Assembly (NCBI RefSeq): GCF_018687715.1
Contig: NC_056760.1
Span: forward strand, 27,748,001-27,812,000
From: Carya illinoinensis
Taxonomy: Eukaryota > Streptophyta > Magnoliopsida > Fagales > Juglandaceae
Direction of reading: 5' to 3'
Length of the DNA stretch: 64,000 bases
This document shows positions 44,246 through 56,292 of this stretch, one piece after another (positions within the stretch are counted from its first letter, which is position 1; the number at the start of each line of letters is the position of its first letter). The position numbers were made by a program, and so were the translations under genes. The notes under the pieces were generated by a model. It saw only the letters and a program-made list of their open reading frames with translations. It was not told the origin of the DNA and did no database searches.

Positions 44246-46411
44246 AAAGCTTTTGTTTTGGGATTTAAGTAACCCTAAAAGCTATTACATAGCTTGTAAA
44301 AGGTATTCCTCTACCATAATTAAGATAGGGTTATTAATAAAATTTGGGAGTAGTACCATCCGTCTTCCTACAAAAAAAGAAAGAAAAAAGAAACTAATTT
44401 AACTAAAACTAATAAAATGTAAGATGAAAATTAAATAGCATTTACCTTAATACAAAACTTTTGAATGATGCCAAGCAAGGAGTTAATGGTATGTGTGGAC
44501 ATTATCAATATCGACGGACTCAAGGTGGATATTAAGAAATGCTATTAGTCAAGTGTATGGTTAGAGAATCTTGACTGGAGAAAGCACTAGACAGGACTAA
44601 TATTGTTGTGTAAGATTGGAGAAAATATAGATCAGCTGAGGAATATATATATATTTATTTTCATTTAGCTTGTAATGCTAACGTACAGAGCAAAAGCTAG
44701 ATCTCCCATGGAAATGTCTTGGAATGAACCCAGGGATAGTGGTTAATTTCCTGAACTCCTTTCTACGAGTGCTTCCATGTAGAACTTGTTTTATGAAACT
44801 GCATGACCAGTACGTGGATTCCTCCTCGAATGGAAACTTCAAAAATAAACTTATATATATTATATCAGCAACTTGGCTTCCGCACCGACCAATATAACCA
44901 ATCCAAAGGAGACGGATGTTTGTTTCACGTTTCTTTACTTTTACGTCAAAACATGAGGAAACATTTACTGAGAAATACCCATGTGAACGAAGATATTTCA
45001 TGTTCTATTGGTTGGCATGCACGTCTATAGAAAAATAAAGTTCACGTTAGATTCTGCAGTAGTTCTAGATGCCATATAGATCTTCACTGTTTTATAATAT
45101 ATGGCGCTTGAAAAATGCAGATGTGTGGACCAGACTTGAAACAGCAGCTCAGTCAACCTGTTGTTGGAGAATCCGAGGTGGTAATATTTTAATCATACTC
45201 ATGATTTTTAAGCTAGGGTTGCAGAACTTTCCCATTGCTCACAAATCCAGCTAGCAAGAAGGCTCATTTATCTAGAAGATTGTGAAGATTACATGGGCTA
45301 GCTCAACTCGTATAAATCTTGAGTTTGCGTGCGTGCTAGTACAATCGGAGATGCGCGCAGTCACTATTTTTTAATGGCTATTACTAACTTCTGTATATAA
45401 TTCAAGTCTCCGGTAAAATTAGGAGTTTCTCACTTGTATTTTTTGTCTCTTAAGCTAACGAAAGTGTTCTTCAACAACATCTCCTAATAATACTTGTGAA
45501 GAGAATATTTTTTGTTATATTTAATGTAATTTGAATTCAAAGGTCGGATTATTTTGGCAAATTAGAAAGAATTGCTTCAGGAGAAGTTAAGTCCCAAGTC
45601 GTTGAAATTAATGAAATATAATGTATGGGATTAGGCTAATTAAATTTAATTCCTCCATGAATCATTATCTCATTTTGAATGATTAATATAACAAACTTTA
45701 AAATAATTCAAATTATATCTTAGTTTAAAGTTTCAATTAGTATTAATTACCTCAGTCAAAAACCAACACTAACTTTAATAAAAATCCATATAAATATGGC
45801 AATATTCTTAATATTAAAACTAAGCCTTTCAGCCATGGATGAGGGAATTTTTATTGAAGTTAATAGTGGCATTTCATGATGGGCAAGTCATACTGAAACT
45901 TTAAGACGTTACGGTCTCATGAGTTACATGAGATCAAAGTTTGCATGTGGAGAAGATTTTATTTTATATTTTTTTGACATAATTTACCTCATTAAAAATT
46001 TCACCAAACTGTTGCATAGTCTTGATCTCGTTCTTAACTCCATCATCGGTTATTTATGAGGATACTTGCATCTAAATGGACTACTTGTTTGCATGCCATT
46101 CCGATTTGCCTTTCGTTCAGTGGGTTGAATTTGCCATCCTCTCTCTTTCATATACCTCTTTCGTAATACTCGGCCTAGGACTGTGCACAAGGCCCTAAAA
46201 CTCAGCTCGACATTTAAAAAAAAGGAAGCCACCAAAACTGTGTGTTTGATGGCCTATGCCCTTAACCCATCATTTTCTTCTTTCCCCAGCCCCGACACTC
46301 CCTCTCTATTCTCTGTGATTAATTTTCTTTTTCCGTCGCGCACACACACGCCGTTCTTACCCTCTTTCATTGGGTAGCATCTCCATTCTTGGTTTTTGTC
46401 ATTGATATGAG
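44246..46411. other. Intergenic, no gene seen
   Basis: AT-rich, with no recognisable domain on either strand. ORFs at 44678-45001 and 44803-45254 overlap on opposite strands and have no features to support them. Confidence 0.35.
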
Positions 46412-46679
46412 TAACACTACAACACAATTTGTCTTTTATGACAAAGGAAACCATCATAAAAAATGACTAAAACATCACTAAAGACATCTGGTGATGGTTT
46501 GAAACTATCACCACGACCGTCACCTAATATGCATCACAGAAAATAATTAGTGACTGTTTATTGCACAACTATCATTAAAAATATTTTTAGTGATGGTTGG
46601 AGATGTTCCGTTTGGTGAAAAGTTCAAATGTGGCATTTTTTGTGACGGTGGAAATCTGTCACAGAAAGTATATAACATA

Positions 46680-47100
46680 CAAATGTTCAACAGAACGTTC
46701 AAATGTCAACCCGACCGATTGACATTCGAACAATAGAAGTTGGCGTTCGTTGGTTATGGTTCAAACATATCACATTTACATTCGAACGTTTATACATTCG
46801 AATGTTAACTACATTATACGCTCGAATATCTGATCAAATGTTAACGGACCAACGTTTGAACGTAACAGATATAATATTTGAACATTAGTTCGAATGTTAA
46901 CGGATAAGCGTTCGAACGCAACTGGTATGTGCAAAGGTTTGTTTGAACGTTAATCGTTTAAACATTCGAATGTTTTGTACGTTTAAGGGGGAGTACATTC
47001 GAACATTATGTTATAATTTTGTATGATTACGTTCGAATATTGGTTCAAATGTGAACCCATGTTTAAATGTTTCTTATTTACATTCGAAGATACAAATCAG
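46680..47100. repeat. Subterminal motif array of the CACTA element
   Basis: About fifteen variants of ATTCGAACGTTA / TAACGTTCGAAT occur in both orientations within about 400 bases, for example at 46778-46810, 46880-46925 and 46960-47010. CACTA elements carry such short subterminal repeats as transposase-binding sites. Confidence 0.65.
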
Positions 47101-47224
47101 AAATACTAATTTCATAAAATTAAAAACATACAAATTGTATCATATTACACTATCATTTAACAACTAATAATGTCTTATAAAGTTTCAAAATTAGATATTA
47201 AAAGTTATATACAATGAAAAAATT

Positions 47225-48772
47225 AATAAAATATATTTCTTCTTCTTTCTTCAACCACCACAATTTTGCTACAGTGACATAATACTCTCCATCTACACCA
47301 TCATCTTCTGCTACACTTGCTCTAGGACTTCACTGCATATTCTTTTCTCTTGGTCTCTCTATTGCTTATGCAATGCATCTCTAAATCAGACTGGCGTTCC
47401 AAGAGAGACTACACCTCTTGTTGTCTCGACCTTATATACTCATTTTCTTGTAGTACTGCTTCTAAATTTTTGGTAAGATTATTAATTTGTGAAATTCATG
47501 AAGTCGTCTAGGATGAACTAGGATGCTTGAAAGAACATCCCAAACCTCTTACCATACTAGACTTGGTCCCAAGCACTTGCGTGAATATATCTATGTCACT
47601 AGGAGAGGATTTCTTAAAAGTTAATTGTATCTCTATCATTTTTTCCTGCAATTAGAAAGAAAACATACAATAAGTAATGTATTAAAAGAAATACAAATAA
47701 AAAATAAATTATTCACATGTTGCATAATTTATTTAACAAAATTAACATCGCTTACATAATTATCTGTAACGGCAGGATCCATGCACTCACTACGCTCATT
47801 AGTTTGAGCAATCACATAAACATGAATAAGTAAAAAAATTTCAGGATTATCACGTTTCTAACAAAACCACATCAGCAATTTTAAAAGATAATGTCAGAAC
47901 TTAAATAAAAGAATATCAGAAAAATAAATGAATTTCTATAAGTTATTCATTACCATTTTCTTAGTAAGACAGTGGAATGACCTTGAACCGATATGATGTG
48001 TAGAACTTAAGTACTACAAAATTAATTAAGAATGTTAATTGTCATATATATACATATAATATATAGAATGAATATAAATATAAATAATTAAAGAATATAA
48101 ATCTAGAATACATGATAATTTGAACTTACAAAAAGATCACAATACTTCTTTCAATTGTCTAACTTCATCTTCTGGAAAGGGGACTGCGCAACCTCTTCCA
48201 ACATCTCAAACTTCTTGAAGTGGTCATAACATCGTCACTTATGATGCCAAAATAGTGTAGCTATCAACTCATTCATAGTTCTCAAATCCTTGCTACAACT
48301 AAAATCGAGGTTGAATTCATCCTAATAAGAAATGTACTCTCAAAGTAAACTCATCAGCACACGACTTCGAATACGTTCCTTAATCTTATTCGGATTGCCA
48401 TGATTGCACATAAAATTGAGCATAAGCTCAGACTACTGTACTAATACAGAAGGAAAGTGCTACTAAACTATCATCCACTCCTCCAATGAAATTATCAGGA
48501 ATGGTGACTTTGAATTTTCTATGCCTTCTATTTTTCTTAAGAGAGATGCCAAGTATATTTTTAGGACCACGACGAGTGGATGCATCAACTAATAGATAAT
48601 AGCATAATTATAGTTATATAATTATTGAGATTATTAAAATATAATTAATTATCAATGACATTTTCTTACTAGTAGATGTCTGGCCGTCTGTCTCTTGTGT
48701 GTTAATTTCTTAAGGAGCGGATTCCTCAGGTGGAGAGTCCTCAATGGGTTTGGGACTTGGCGAAGGAGGCAT
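47225..48772 (-). pseudogene. Transposase_24-like protein of the CACTA element, degenerate
   Basis: On the minus strand a start MPPSPSPKPIEDSPPEESAP lies at 48772, then a stop. A possible splice donor follows near 48672. Further on come STRRGPKNILGISLKKNRRH (48598-48530) and, near 47585-47520, IFTQVLGTKSSMVRGLGCSF, which matches the plant Ptta/En-Spm domain motif (usually VLG-x-RxGxVRGLG). The region between is broken by many stops. These proteins are the accessory (TnpA-like) products of CACTA elements. It is non-functional as read. Confidence 0.55.
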
Positions 48773-48898
48773 ATTTCTTCGTTATCATTTTAGTAGCATC
48801 CTTGAAAATAATTAATATGATAAAGAAAATTAATTAGAAGAAATTATTAGAACTATAATATTGTTTAGTCACCAATATGAATAAAATATTTAGTACTT

Positions 48899-49742
48899 TT
48901 ATTCTTCATCTTCGGATGTATTTTCTATGCTTGTTTTAGAATCTCCCTCAATAACATTTTCATCATCATCATCACCATCAACCTTTTCTTCATCCTCCTT
49001 ATCAACTTCCTCCCTAGATTCTTCTTCATCTTCTTCTTCTTCCTCACTTACTTCAATTGAATAATCATTTAATATGGATGGGTCGAGATGGAGGGGTGAG
49101 ATGTCATTTCTACACAAGGGGAGTAACTTGAGTGCACCGAGGTCAACAAGCAAGTTAATACCCTCTCTATCCTCCTGGTAGGCCTCTACAATTGGAGTGT
49201 CATCTTCGTCTTCACTATTCTCGTGATCTGCACTAGTTCCTACTTCATATATATTTCGAATAATAAATTTTTGTATGACTCGCCAAGTTATCTTTCCACT
49301 ATCTTTATTAGCACTTTTCATTAGATCAATCAAGTAATAAAATTGGATAGCTTGACAAGCCAATACAAATAGATCATGTTCGTACCATTTAGATGCAATA
49401 TGGACACTCGTAAAGTGATTATTCCTATGTATCGAAACCCAACCACTACCTAGATCCCACCAATCACATTTAAAGACATATGTTACATACTTACCCTGAT
49501 ATTTCAATCCGATAATATCACGTATGACACCATAATAGTAAATATCATCTATTTCATGACTCCCCTCGATCAACACAGCATAGTTTTGAGTCTTTCTATA
49601 ACATTCATGATCAAGAGTGTGTAATATATAACCTCGAACTGTGTATACAGTATATCAAAGTGCTCTATTTAAGGGAGCACAGGCCAATGCATACAATTCA
49701 AGAGAAATTAATCGAGAATCACGAGCACATTGTTCCAAAATC
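48899..49742 (-). pseudogene. DUF4216 C-terminal part of CACTA transposase, acidic tail
   Basis: The minus strand after a likely splice acceptor (TTGTTAG at about 49743) reads EQCARDSRLISLELYALACA, then a stop, then the HTLDHECYRKTQN segment. An open frame of 225 codons follows (49576-48899). It carries GSHEIDDIYYYGVIRDIIGL, YVFKCDWWDLGSGW and DLFVLACQAIQFYYLID, the DUF4216 landmarks of CACTA transposases. The last 60 residues are almost all Glu and Asp, an unusually long acidic tail. An upstream exon (about 49880-49780) seems to encode EEFPGWFEQCV. The Tnp2 catalytic domain is missing. Confidence 0.75.
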
Positions 49743-49900
49743 TAACAATTGAAATAGTATATACTTATTAAAAGTTACCCAGAATTAAAAGATCCAAAAT
49801 CTAGCATATATGTAATTTTAGTTCATACACATTGTTCAAACCATCCCGGAAATTCTTCCTCATTTCTTCAAGATAATTCTCCCTCTTATACTTTATGATA

Positions 49901-51090
49901 GTGACCTGTTAGCCAAATTTTGTGGGGCTTCTTTGTTTTTGTAATTTCCAAATTGTTGGTCTAGTTTCATGCTATAATGCATGATATTGGCATGTGACAG
50001 ACTAATAGCAAAAAAACTAAAATTCTGCCAAAGAAAAGATGCTTCAAACTTATTTATTTCTTATTATTTATATTATAACTTAGTATAAGTTGATTTATTT
50101 TAATTACTTAAAAAATAAGCACATATTAGTTATAATTAGTTATTATGTCTAAAATGTTTACTAATATTTATTTACTTAGTGGAGTGAATTATTTATTTAC
50201 TCAATCGTATATTATTTTATAACTAAGCATTTATTTGATCCTTAGTTATTGACTCTCTATTTTATTTTAAATAAGTATATTTATTTATTCCAACTCTCTA
50301 CTTATTTGTCTATTATTTTACCTATTATGTTTAGTTATTTATTAGTTATATACTATTTAGTTTTGGTGGGTTCAAGACTTCTTTCTTGAAGAGGATTTTA
50401 CTTTCTTTATATATATATATATAGTTAATAATATAATGATTTAGAACCACACAATGGTAGGATTATGTAATAAGTCTACATAATATATTTAGTAAAACTT
50501 GGACATCCTCTTCAAACCATGATTTGAAGAGACATAGATTTTTTATTTTATTTTTATATAGGTGGTGGGGGGTAATTAACTTATATATAGTTATTATTTG
50601 TATAAATCATTATACATAGTTAACTTATTTACTTATAAGTTAATAATAATCATATTCTAATTAAAACTAGTATGAATATATTATATATACTTATTAAATA
50701 TTAAATATTTATTCTCATATTAAATGTTAATATTTTAACCTTAGTGAACAGTAAGTTTATCCTTAGTCTTAAATTAAGTTCCTAAACTTATAATTTTCCT
50801 GAGAAAGAACAAATTCAAAACAATCAAAAAATATTCATAAAAAAATTCCCATAAATCCACAAACAGAACACAATATATTTCTAACCATATAAACATATTC
50901 AATAATAATTCACAAACAATAATCACAATATATTGACTATTTCCAACATATTCAATAAAAGTTCACAAATTTATTCACAATGATATCACATATTTTCACA
51001 ATATATAAACATATTCACAAACAAATTCACAAATTTCACATATTGCCAACAATTTTAATAAATATTCACACATAAATTCACAATATTTAA
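49901..51090. other. AT-rich DNA with ATTCACAA-type repeats
   Basis: No coding domain is present. 50030-50720 is made of TTATTTA/ATTAGTTA words. 50820-51090 contains about twelve imperfect copies of ATATTCACAAA (for example 50990-51035 and 51060-51082). It could be the eroded far side of the CACTA element or another AT-rich element. Confidence 0.35.
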
Positions 51091-51093
51091 ACA

Positions 51094-51580
51094 TTTTTTT
51101 TTTCAAAAGAGAGGATAGTCACATGTCCAAAAGTGACTTCCGCCCAAGTTTATTGATAAACGCTCATTTCTGGTAGAGGAAAACTGTGGTAACAAACTCC
51201 AGCATCTAAGGGTTTACAAGATCAAACAAATAAATACCAAACCCAGGTCCTAAATTAAATCTAATAAATCATAAAACAAATAAAACAATACAAATCAACA
51301 CAAAAAACACCTCTACTAAACAACCAGCAGCTCATTACTGTCTAATATAAGGCATACCCAATCTATCCATACGAATTAGCCCTCGTATGGGGCCCTATAG
51401 TTCATCGAGCCCATAAAATTCTGAATTCACACCTTGACTTCCCTTTTTGGCCAAAACATTTGCCACCATGTTTGCTTCATGAAAAATGTGACAAAAAACG
51501 AGCATTAAGCTCCCATGCAATCTCTTTGACTTCCTCCCAATAATCTCATAGAAAACCAGTATCTACAAATTCCTAATGCT
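51094..51580 (-). pseudogene. 3' end of a LINE (RNase H tail) L5
   Basis: The T-run 51094-51103 is the poly(A) end on the minus strand. The minus strand reads, over frame changes, FCHIFHEANMVANVLAKKGS (51510-51450) and GLDEL, RANSYG/LIRMDRLGMPYIRQ (51400-51340). This is the histidine motif and the usual C-terminus of plant LINE RNase H. It is 5'-truncated and dead. Confidence 0.65.
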
Positions 51581-52455
51581 AACCAACCAGTATCTACATA
51601 TCCCTGTACATGGTAATTAAGATGCAATGCATCTATTATATTTTAGTAGTATGCAATAAATTGCACTAGAAACTCATGTAAATCTAAGTTAGATTTAGAG
51701 CAATTTTGCAAAATATCATGGTACCATAAAACTAAATATCGCAAAAGATTTCATTGTTTAAATTTCCTCAAAACAGATAGTGTTTTACATTGTGACCCAT
51801 AAAAATCCATGTGTCCCTTTGCTTGAGATACATAAAAAGACTCCTCTCCTTTGAGGAAGTTTGGGTTGATTGAATATTAGAACTAGATGTTTTATGAAGA
51901 ATTGTGTATGACTGGTTGTATTTTGGTCCTGATATGAATTCTTGTTGATTTTTTTAATTGATCAATTAGTAACATTGTATGCTTCTACCATACCCTTGAA
52001 ACAGGGCATGGAACAACCTAGAAAAATCCCACATATGTCTGTGTCATCAGTGGCACAAATTAGAGAAAGGCATGAATGTAGCCACAGGAACCAACAAGAG
52101 AAGATACCAAATGATGGCTACTAATTGGCTATAGATGGACAAATTTGAGCATCATAGGACCCACGTGATGGATGTAGACTTTTGAGGAAACGTTTTCCTA
52201 TGATGAGTGTTACCGTATGAAGAGTGGCAACCCCCTCATGACCCGTTGGTATGGAAGGACGTCGAGAGAATACATTTGCTTTGACTCAACCAAGAAGTAG
52301 AGTCTAGTCACACTGTAGAAGCTCGTGCGAGTAGATATATGCATTTTGAGACCTCGTATACATCTATTGACCATATTCGTTTTTGTGAGGAGGGTCAACG
52401 TATCATAAATACCGAGCTCAAAATAGAGTATAAGTTGAATGAGTTTTTTCTTTTT
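51581..52455 (+). other. Unassigned, possible retroelement interior
   Basis: No recognised domain. The plus strand holds short open pieces (51942-52124 and 52300-52450) with a coding-like look, for example HFETSYTSIDHIRFCEEGQR. These may belong to the gypsy interior upstream of the polypurine tract at 52853. I cannot name a function. Confidence 0.3.
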
Positions 52456-52458
52456 CAA

Positions 52459-52610
52459 TTTTTTTTTTTATTAAAACCCTCACTTATAGTGGAGGAAAAC
52501 CTTATGATCATCAACAACTCAAACCACTCCCAAACAAACCAACCTATACAAAAAAGAAACACATGAAAGACTTAAAGCCATAAAAAATAAACCCAGAGGA
52601 CTGAGGCGAT
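52459..52610 (-). mobile_element. Possible LINE 3' tail L6
   Basis: A run of 11 T (52459-52469) followed by TTAAAACCCTCACTTATAGTGGAGG resembles the reverse complement of a LINE end with poly(A). It interrupts open sequence on both sides. No domain is readable, so the call is tentative. Confidence 0.3.
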
Positions 52611-52852
52611 CCCAACATGGTAAAACCATTGCAACCAAACCCACTAACTATGTACTCTGACTATGATCTAGATGCAATGTTTTATCTATCGCAAGATTCA
52701 GAGACAGAGGAAGAAAATGAAGTGCCACCCCCATCATCATCTAAAGATTCCACAGCAATTAGTAATACAGGTAATAATCGAGTTTATACTTGTTGCCGAT
52801 TGTTCTTACTTGATGGTCATAGTGCTGATTTCTAGGACAAAATCTATTTTTA
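52611..52852 (+). pseudogene. End of a gypsy-type polyprotein before the LTR (tentative)
   Basis: A plus-strand open stretch (MVKPLQPNPLTMYSDYDLDA; SQDSETEEENEVPPP) leads to VLISRTKSIFKWGED over the polypurine tract. The position directly before an LTR and the basic ending fit the end of a gypsy polyprotein, but no domain proves it. The acidic stretch SETEEENE is unassigned. Confidence 0.35.
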
Positions 52853-52865
52853 AATGGGGGGAGGA
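52853..52865 (+). promoter_or_regulatory. Polypurine tract before the E-type LTR
   Basis: AAATGGGGGGAGGA directly precedes TGTGATAACC, the LTR start. This identifies the LTR as a 3' LTR on the plus strand. Confidence 0.7.
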
Positions 52866-55230
52866 TGTGATAACCTAGACTTAGCCACGTCCACGTCCAT
52901 TGTTTTATTGAGGTTAGTTTAGCTCATCAGGTTATCTATCCAAATTTTTGGCATGCAAAGTATGTGCGAAGCATCATGGGCTTTGTTGTCGAATTAAAGA
53001 GTGTCTTGTTTATTACAAGGGGTGCCATGTGCCACATGGCTAGCATGCAAGACCACACCCTAGATACTTTGAATCTAGACGTGAAATGGAAGAGAGAGAG
53101 AGAGATGAAGTTTCAGAACCCTACGGGACATGCCACCCATGCATACAAAATCAAAGGCACAATATCCTAAGAGACTACAAGGATTCAGCCTAGGGAGGAT
53201 ACAAGCTGCCATGTGTCATGCATACATGGAGTGTAGAAATTCTAGAAAATCCAATCATAAGTAATGGGAAGAGCCGCATGGGACAAAGCAAAAATCAAGG
53301 TTCCAAATAGGCTTTAGGGTTTCAGCCAGGGGAGCCTACAAGCCAAACCACACTAGACTAAGCAACCCATTACCACTTGTCACGCATGTGTGAAGTGTGA
53401 GAATTTCTAGAAGAAGGGTAATCATAGGACAAAGGAAGAGAACACATTGGGAAATGGCATACAATCCTCTTAAGGAATCTTAATGGGAAGTGGAGGCAAG
53501 ACAAAGAGAGAGGCTTGTCTAGGGCAAGAAGCCATGCACATGCAACCTACTCACCTAGGGAACCAAACACATGCCACCCTAAACTTAGAGGAAAGGAAGC
53601 ATTTTTTTGAGAAGAGAAAGTGTTGTCTTGAGAAGAGGAAAGATTGTCTTGAGAAGATGGGTTTTTGGCCAATCCCACACAGACCTGCACGCATCACTTG
53701 CCAATTGGCAAGCATGCATATGTGTGGTTACCCAAGGATGATTTAGGGTTGAGCTTTGACCTTTTTGCCGTCAAATACAATGAACTTGGATGCAAGAAGA
53801 AGGGTATATGTGGAAACTAAGGTTTTCGAATGGAGGGGTTCACGCCACTTGTCCAAAGGATTTTTGGTTTTCCAACACAACTCAATCATAGGGGAGATGA
53901 ATGGACTTTTCGGCCCAGGTGCCAAGTGGCACCCATGCACTATGTATTTTGGATTTCCAAAGAAGCAAGAGGCACCTATAAGAAGGGAGAGGCAGACTAG
54001 TGAAGAGTCTTTTGCCATTTTTTGGATTCCCTCTCTTGTGTCACATGGCTACACCATCCTCACACTATTCTCTTATTTTTCTCACTATTTTCTCTCTAAC
54101 CAAAAATCATACACGCACCCACCACCTTCATGTAACCAATATTTTGAGTAACCAAGGGAGTAGAAATGCCACCCAAAGGGAAGAAGCACACGAAGTAAGG
54201 ATCACTCACCCATTTTGTACACACTTAGAGGGAAAAGAGATGAAAAAGAAAGGGGGCTCGGATTCATGAGTTCCCTCACACACGCACTTTCAGGAAGGGC
54301 TAGGGTTTCTCCTCAGGGGAGAGAGAGACCGAACCACCATTAGCATTGAGTTGAGCACGTAAGCATGAGACTTTGGAAGGGAAGCAAGATCATGACCACC
54401 ATTTTTAGTTGAAGTAGGGTTTCTTTCTCTATAGAGTTGCAGCCTTAAGAGTGAAGTCTGAACTCTTAAAGAGCCCTTCTAGTCGTGAGAATGGATTTTA
54501 TAAGCCATGGGGGAATTAGCCCTAGACAATACACATTCACACTTGAAATTAGGGTTTTTGTGTGTCCTTGTCTAATGATTTTTAGTATTCATTTTCATCT
54601 TGCTATTTGTAGCTCGTTCAATTTTTGTAAGTGAACTCTCAACCTACTTTAGAGAATATTCGTATATTTGTCGCGTGAACTTTACATTTTGATTGATTAT
54701 TGTGTATGCTTGTTGTTGAGGAATAATTTGTTTTATGGTAATTGGTTTTGCATGATGAACTTGCCACGCTTAGTGATACTGATGTTTTCAGATTTGTCTT
54801 AGTTTAAGTGGTTGGATATAACATGTTGATGCGCATTAAAATGATTCAGCCATGGCTACATGAATACACTTGGATTTGAATAATGTTAATCTAATTGCCA
54901 TAAGATGAGTGTTTTTGTATATATTGTAAACTGTGTATTCGAATGTTCTAATATTTTCAAGCTGTAACATGAGATGTACAATGTTGGACTCATGACATTC
55001 ATATGTTCATATGGTCCATGAAAAGAATAGTCATCACAAGTTTTATGCCACATGCATTTGGGTTACAAAGTGTTTTCAAAGAAAAAATTTGGTACATGTT
55101 TTATCATGATCCCAAAAGCTAGGACAGGGGAATGCCCTAGTGGAACTCCTCTGTCTACTCTGGAGTGTTTAAGAATGGAGTAGTATCTCCTGGGTCAACG
55201 AAGTACAATCGGTGGACCTCCAAGACATGG
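52866..55230 (+). mobile_element. E-type long LTR, first part
   Basis: Starts TGTGATAACCTAGACTTAGC, as at 3279 and (reverse) 17806. From about 54500 it aligns with the family D copy at 590-1400: AGGGTTTTTG, AAGTGAACTCTCAACCTAC, then CTAGTGGAACTCCTCTGTC with GGAGTGTTTAAGAATGG. D and E labels are therefore parts of one long LTR family. It is interrupted near 55230 by the gypsy copy A2 and resumes at 59635. No genuine coding frame is present; the ORFs at 53483-54269 overlap on both strands. Confidence 0.65.
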
Positions 55231-55532
55231 GCTTGAACATCTTCAAGCCCAAAACATCCTAACTACACACCTATAACTAATTAGAAGAAGTACACTTAAT
55301 GAATTAAATAGGCCCAAATGCCTACAATCATAGAAACATAAAATAGGCCCACACAACTATACTTAATAAAATAAAAAGTCTACACTAAACCACTAGGCTA
55401 TGTCGCCCCCTCTATAGCTTTTATCACATGGATTAAAGCTGGTCCTTCTTCTTGCAAGCCCATATTGAATGTTAGGGTCTTGCTTGATAAATTTGCAAAA
55501 TCAACCCAAGTGGATTGCACCAATCCTTGATT
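55231..55532 (-). repeat. Inverted fragment of a family A LTR
   Basis: The reverse complement reads AAGGATTGGTGCAATCCACT, then the GGGCGACATAGCCTAGTGG block and GGATGTTTTGGGCTTGAAGA. These are the same blocks as 6855-7120 and 59035-59310. It is in opposite orientation to the adjacent pol sequence, so a rearrangement occurred. Confidence 0.75.
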
Positions 55533-56292
55533 AGATGATATGCTTGATGAATTGCATGGCGTATTTTTGGTAAAATAGATCTTAAAAGTGGATATAATCA
55601 AATTAGAATGAAAGAGAGAGATGAATAGAAAACTACATTTAAGACTAAATATGGACTTTATGAATGGTTGGTTATACCATTTGGACTTACAAACTAGTAC
55701 TTTCATGAGATTAATGAACCATGTATTACATGTGCTCATAGGCAAATTTGAAGTCGTGTACTTTGATGATATCCTATTGTACAGCAAGAACTTAGATGAA
55801 CATATTGAGCATTTGAGATATGGGTTCAATGTGTTGAGATGTGAAAAGTTGTATGCTAATTTTAAGAAATGTATCTTTTGCATGGAAAAGCTTCTTTTTC
55901 CTGGTTATGCTGTTAGTACAAAAGGTATTGAGATGGATAAAAAGAAAGTCAAGGCCATTAAGGAGTGGCCAAAGCCTAAAGGCATCACTAAGGTAAGAAG
56001 CTTTTATGGTTTAGCTAGCTTTTATAGGCATTTTGTTAAATATTTGAGCACCATTATTGCACCACTCATTGAAATAATTAAAATGAATATTGAATTTCAT
56101 TGGGGGATTGATTAAGCAAAGCATTTGCTACTATTAAAGAAAGGTTATATTCTGCACCTGCGTTAGCATTATCTGACTTTAACAAAACTTTTGAAATTGA
56201 ATGTGATGCCTCAGGAATAGGAATTGGAGCCATTTCAATGTAGGATAGGTGGTCCCTAACCTTATTTAGTGAGAAGCTAAGTGGGGCGGTCT
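55533..56292 (+). pseudogene. Reverse transcriptase and start of RNase H of A2
   Basis: RT begins in the middle of the domain (MLDELHGVFLVK, then a stop). Across shifts it gives LKSGYNQI-like and GLYEWLVIPFGLTN-like sequence. The frame 55621-56115 is open with FMRLMNHVLHVLIGKFEVVY, then the catalytic YFDDILLYSKNLDEH (from about 55758), and the thumb KKCIFCMEKLLFPGYAVSTKG and GLASFYRHFVKYLS. RNase H starts after a frame change ([15 protein letters not shown], about 56190-56235). The YFDD motif, lost from A1, is kept here. N-terminal RT, protease and gag are missing. Confidence 0.85.

Larger units (their letters stand above)
46415..49900 (-). mobile_element. CACTA (En/Spm) transposon remnant
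   Basis: The left end is CACTACAACACAATTTGTC at 46415, a CACTA terminus. It is followed by subterminal repeats (46440-47100) and, on the minus strand, coding sequence of CACTA type: DUF4216 (49742-48899) and a transposase_24-like part (48772-47225). The matching right terminus and the main Tnp2 transposase domain are not found. Similarity fades near 49.9 kb, so the element is truncated on that side. Confidence 0.75.

Noticed and set aside
53483..54269. Cluster of 80-130 codon ORFs on both strands
   Set aside because: They lie in the E-type LTR, overlap each other on opposite strands and contain no recognisable domain. Similar LTR copies do not keep the frames.
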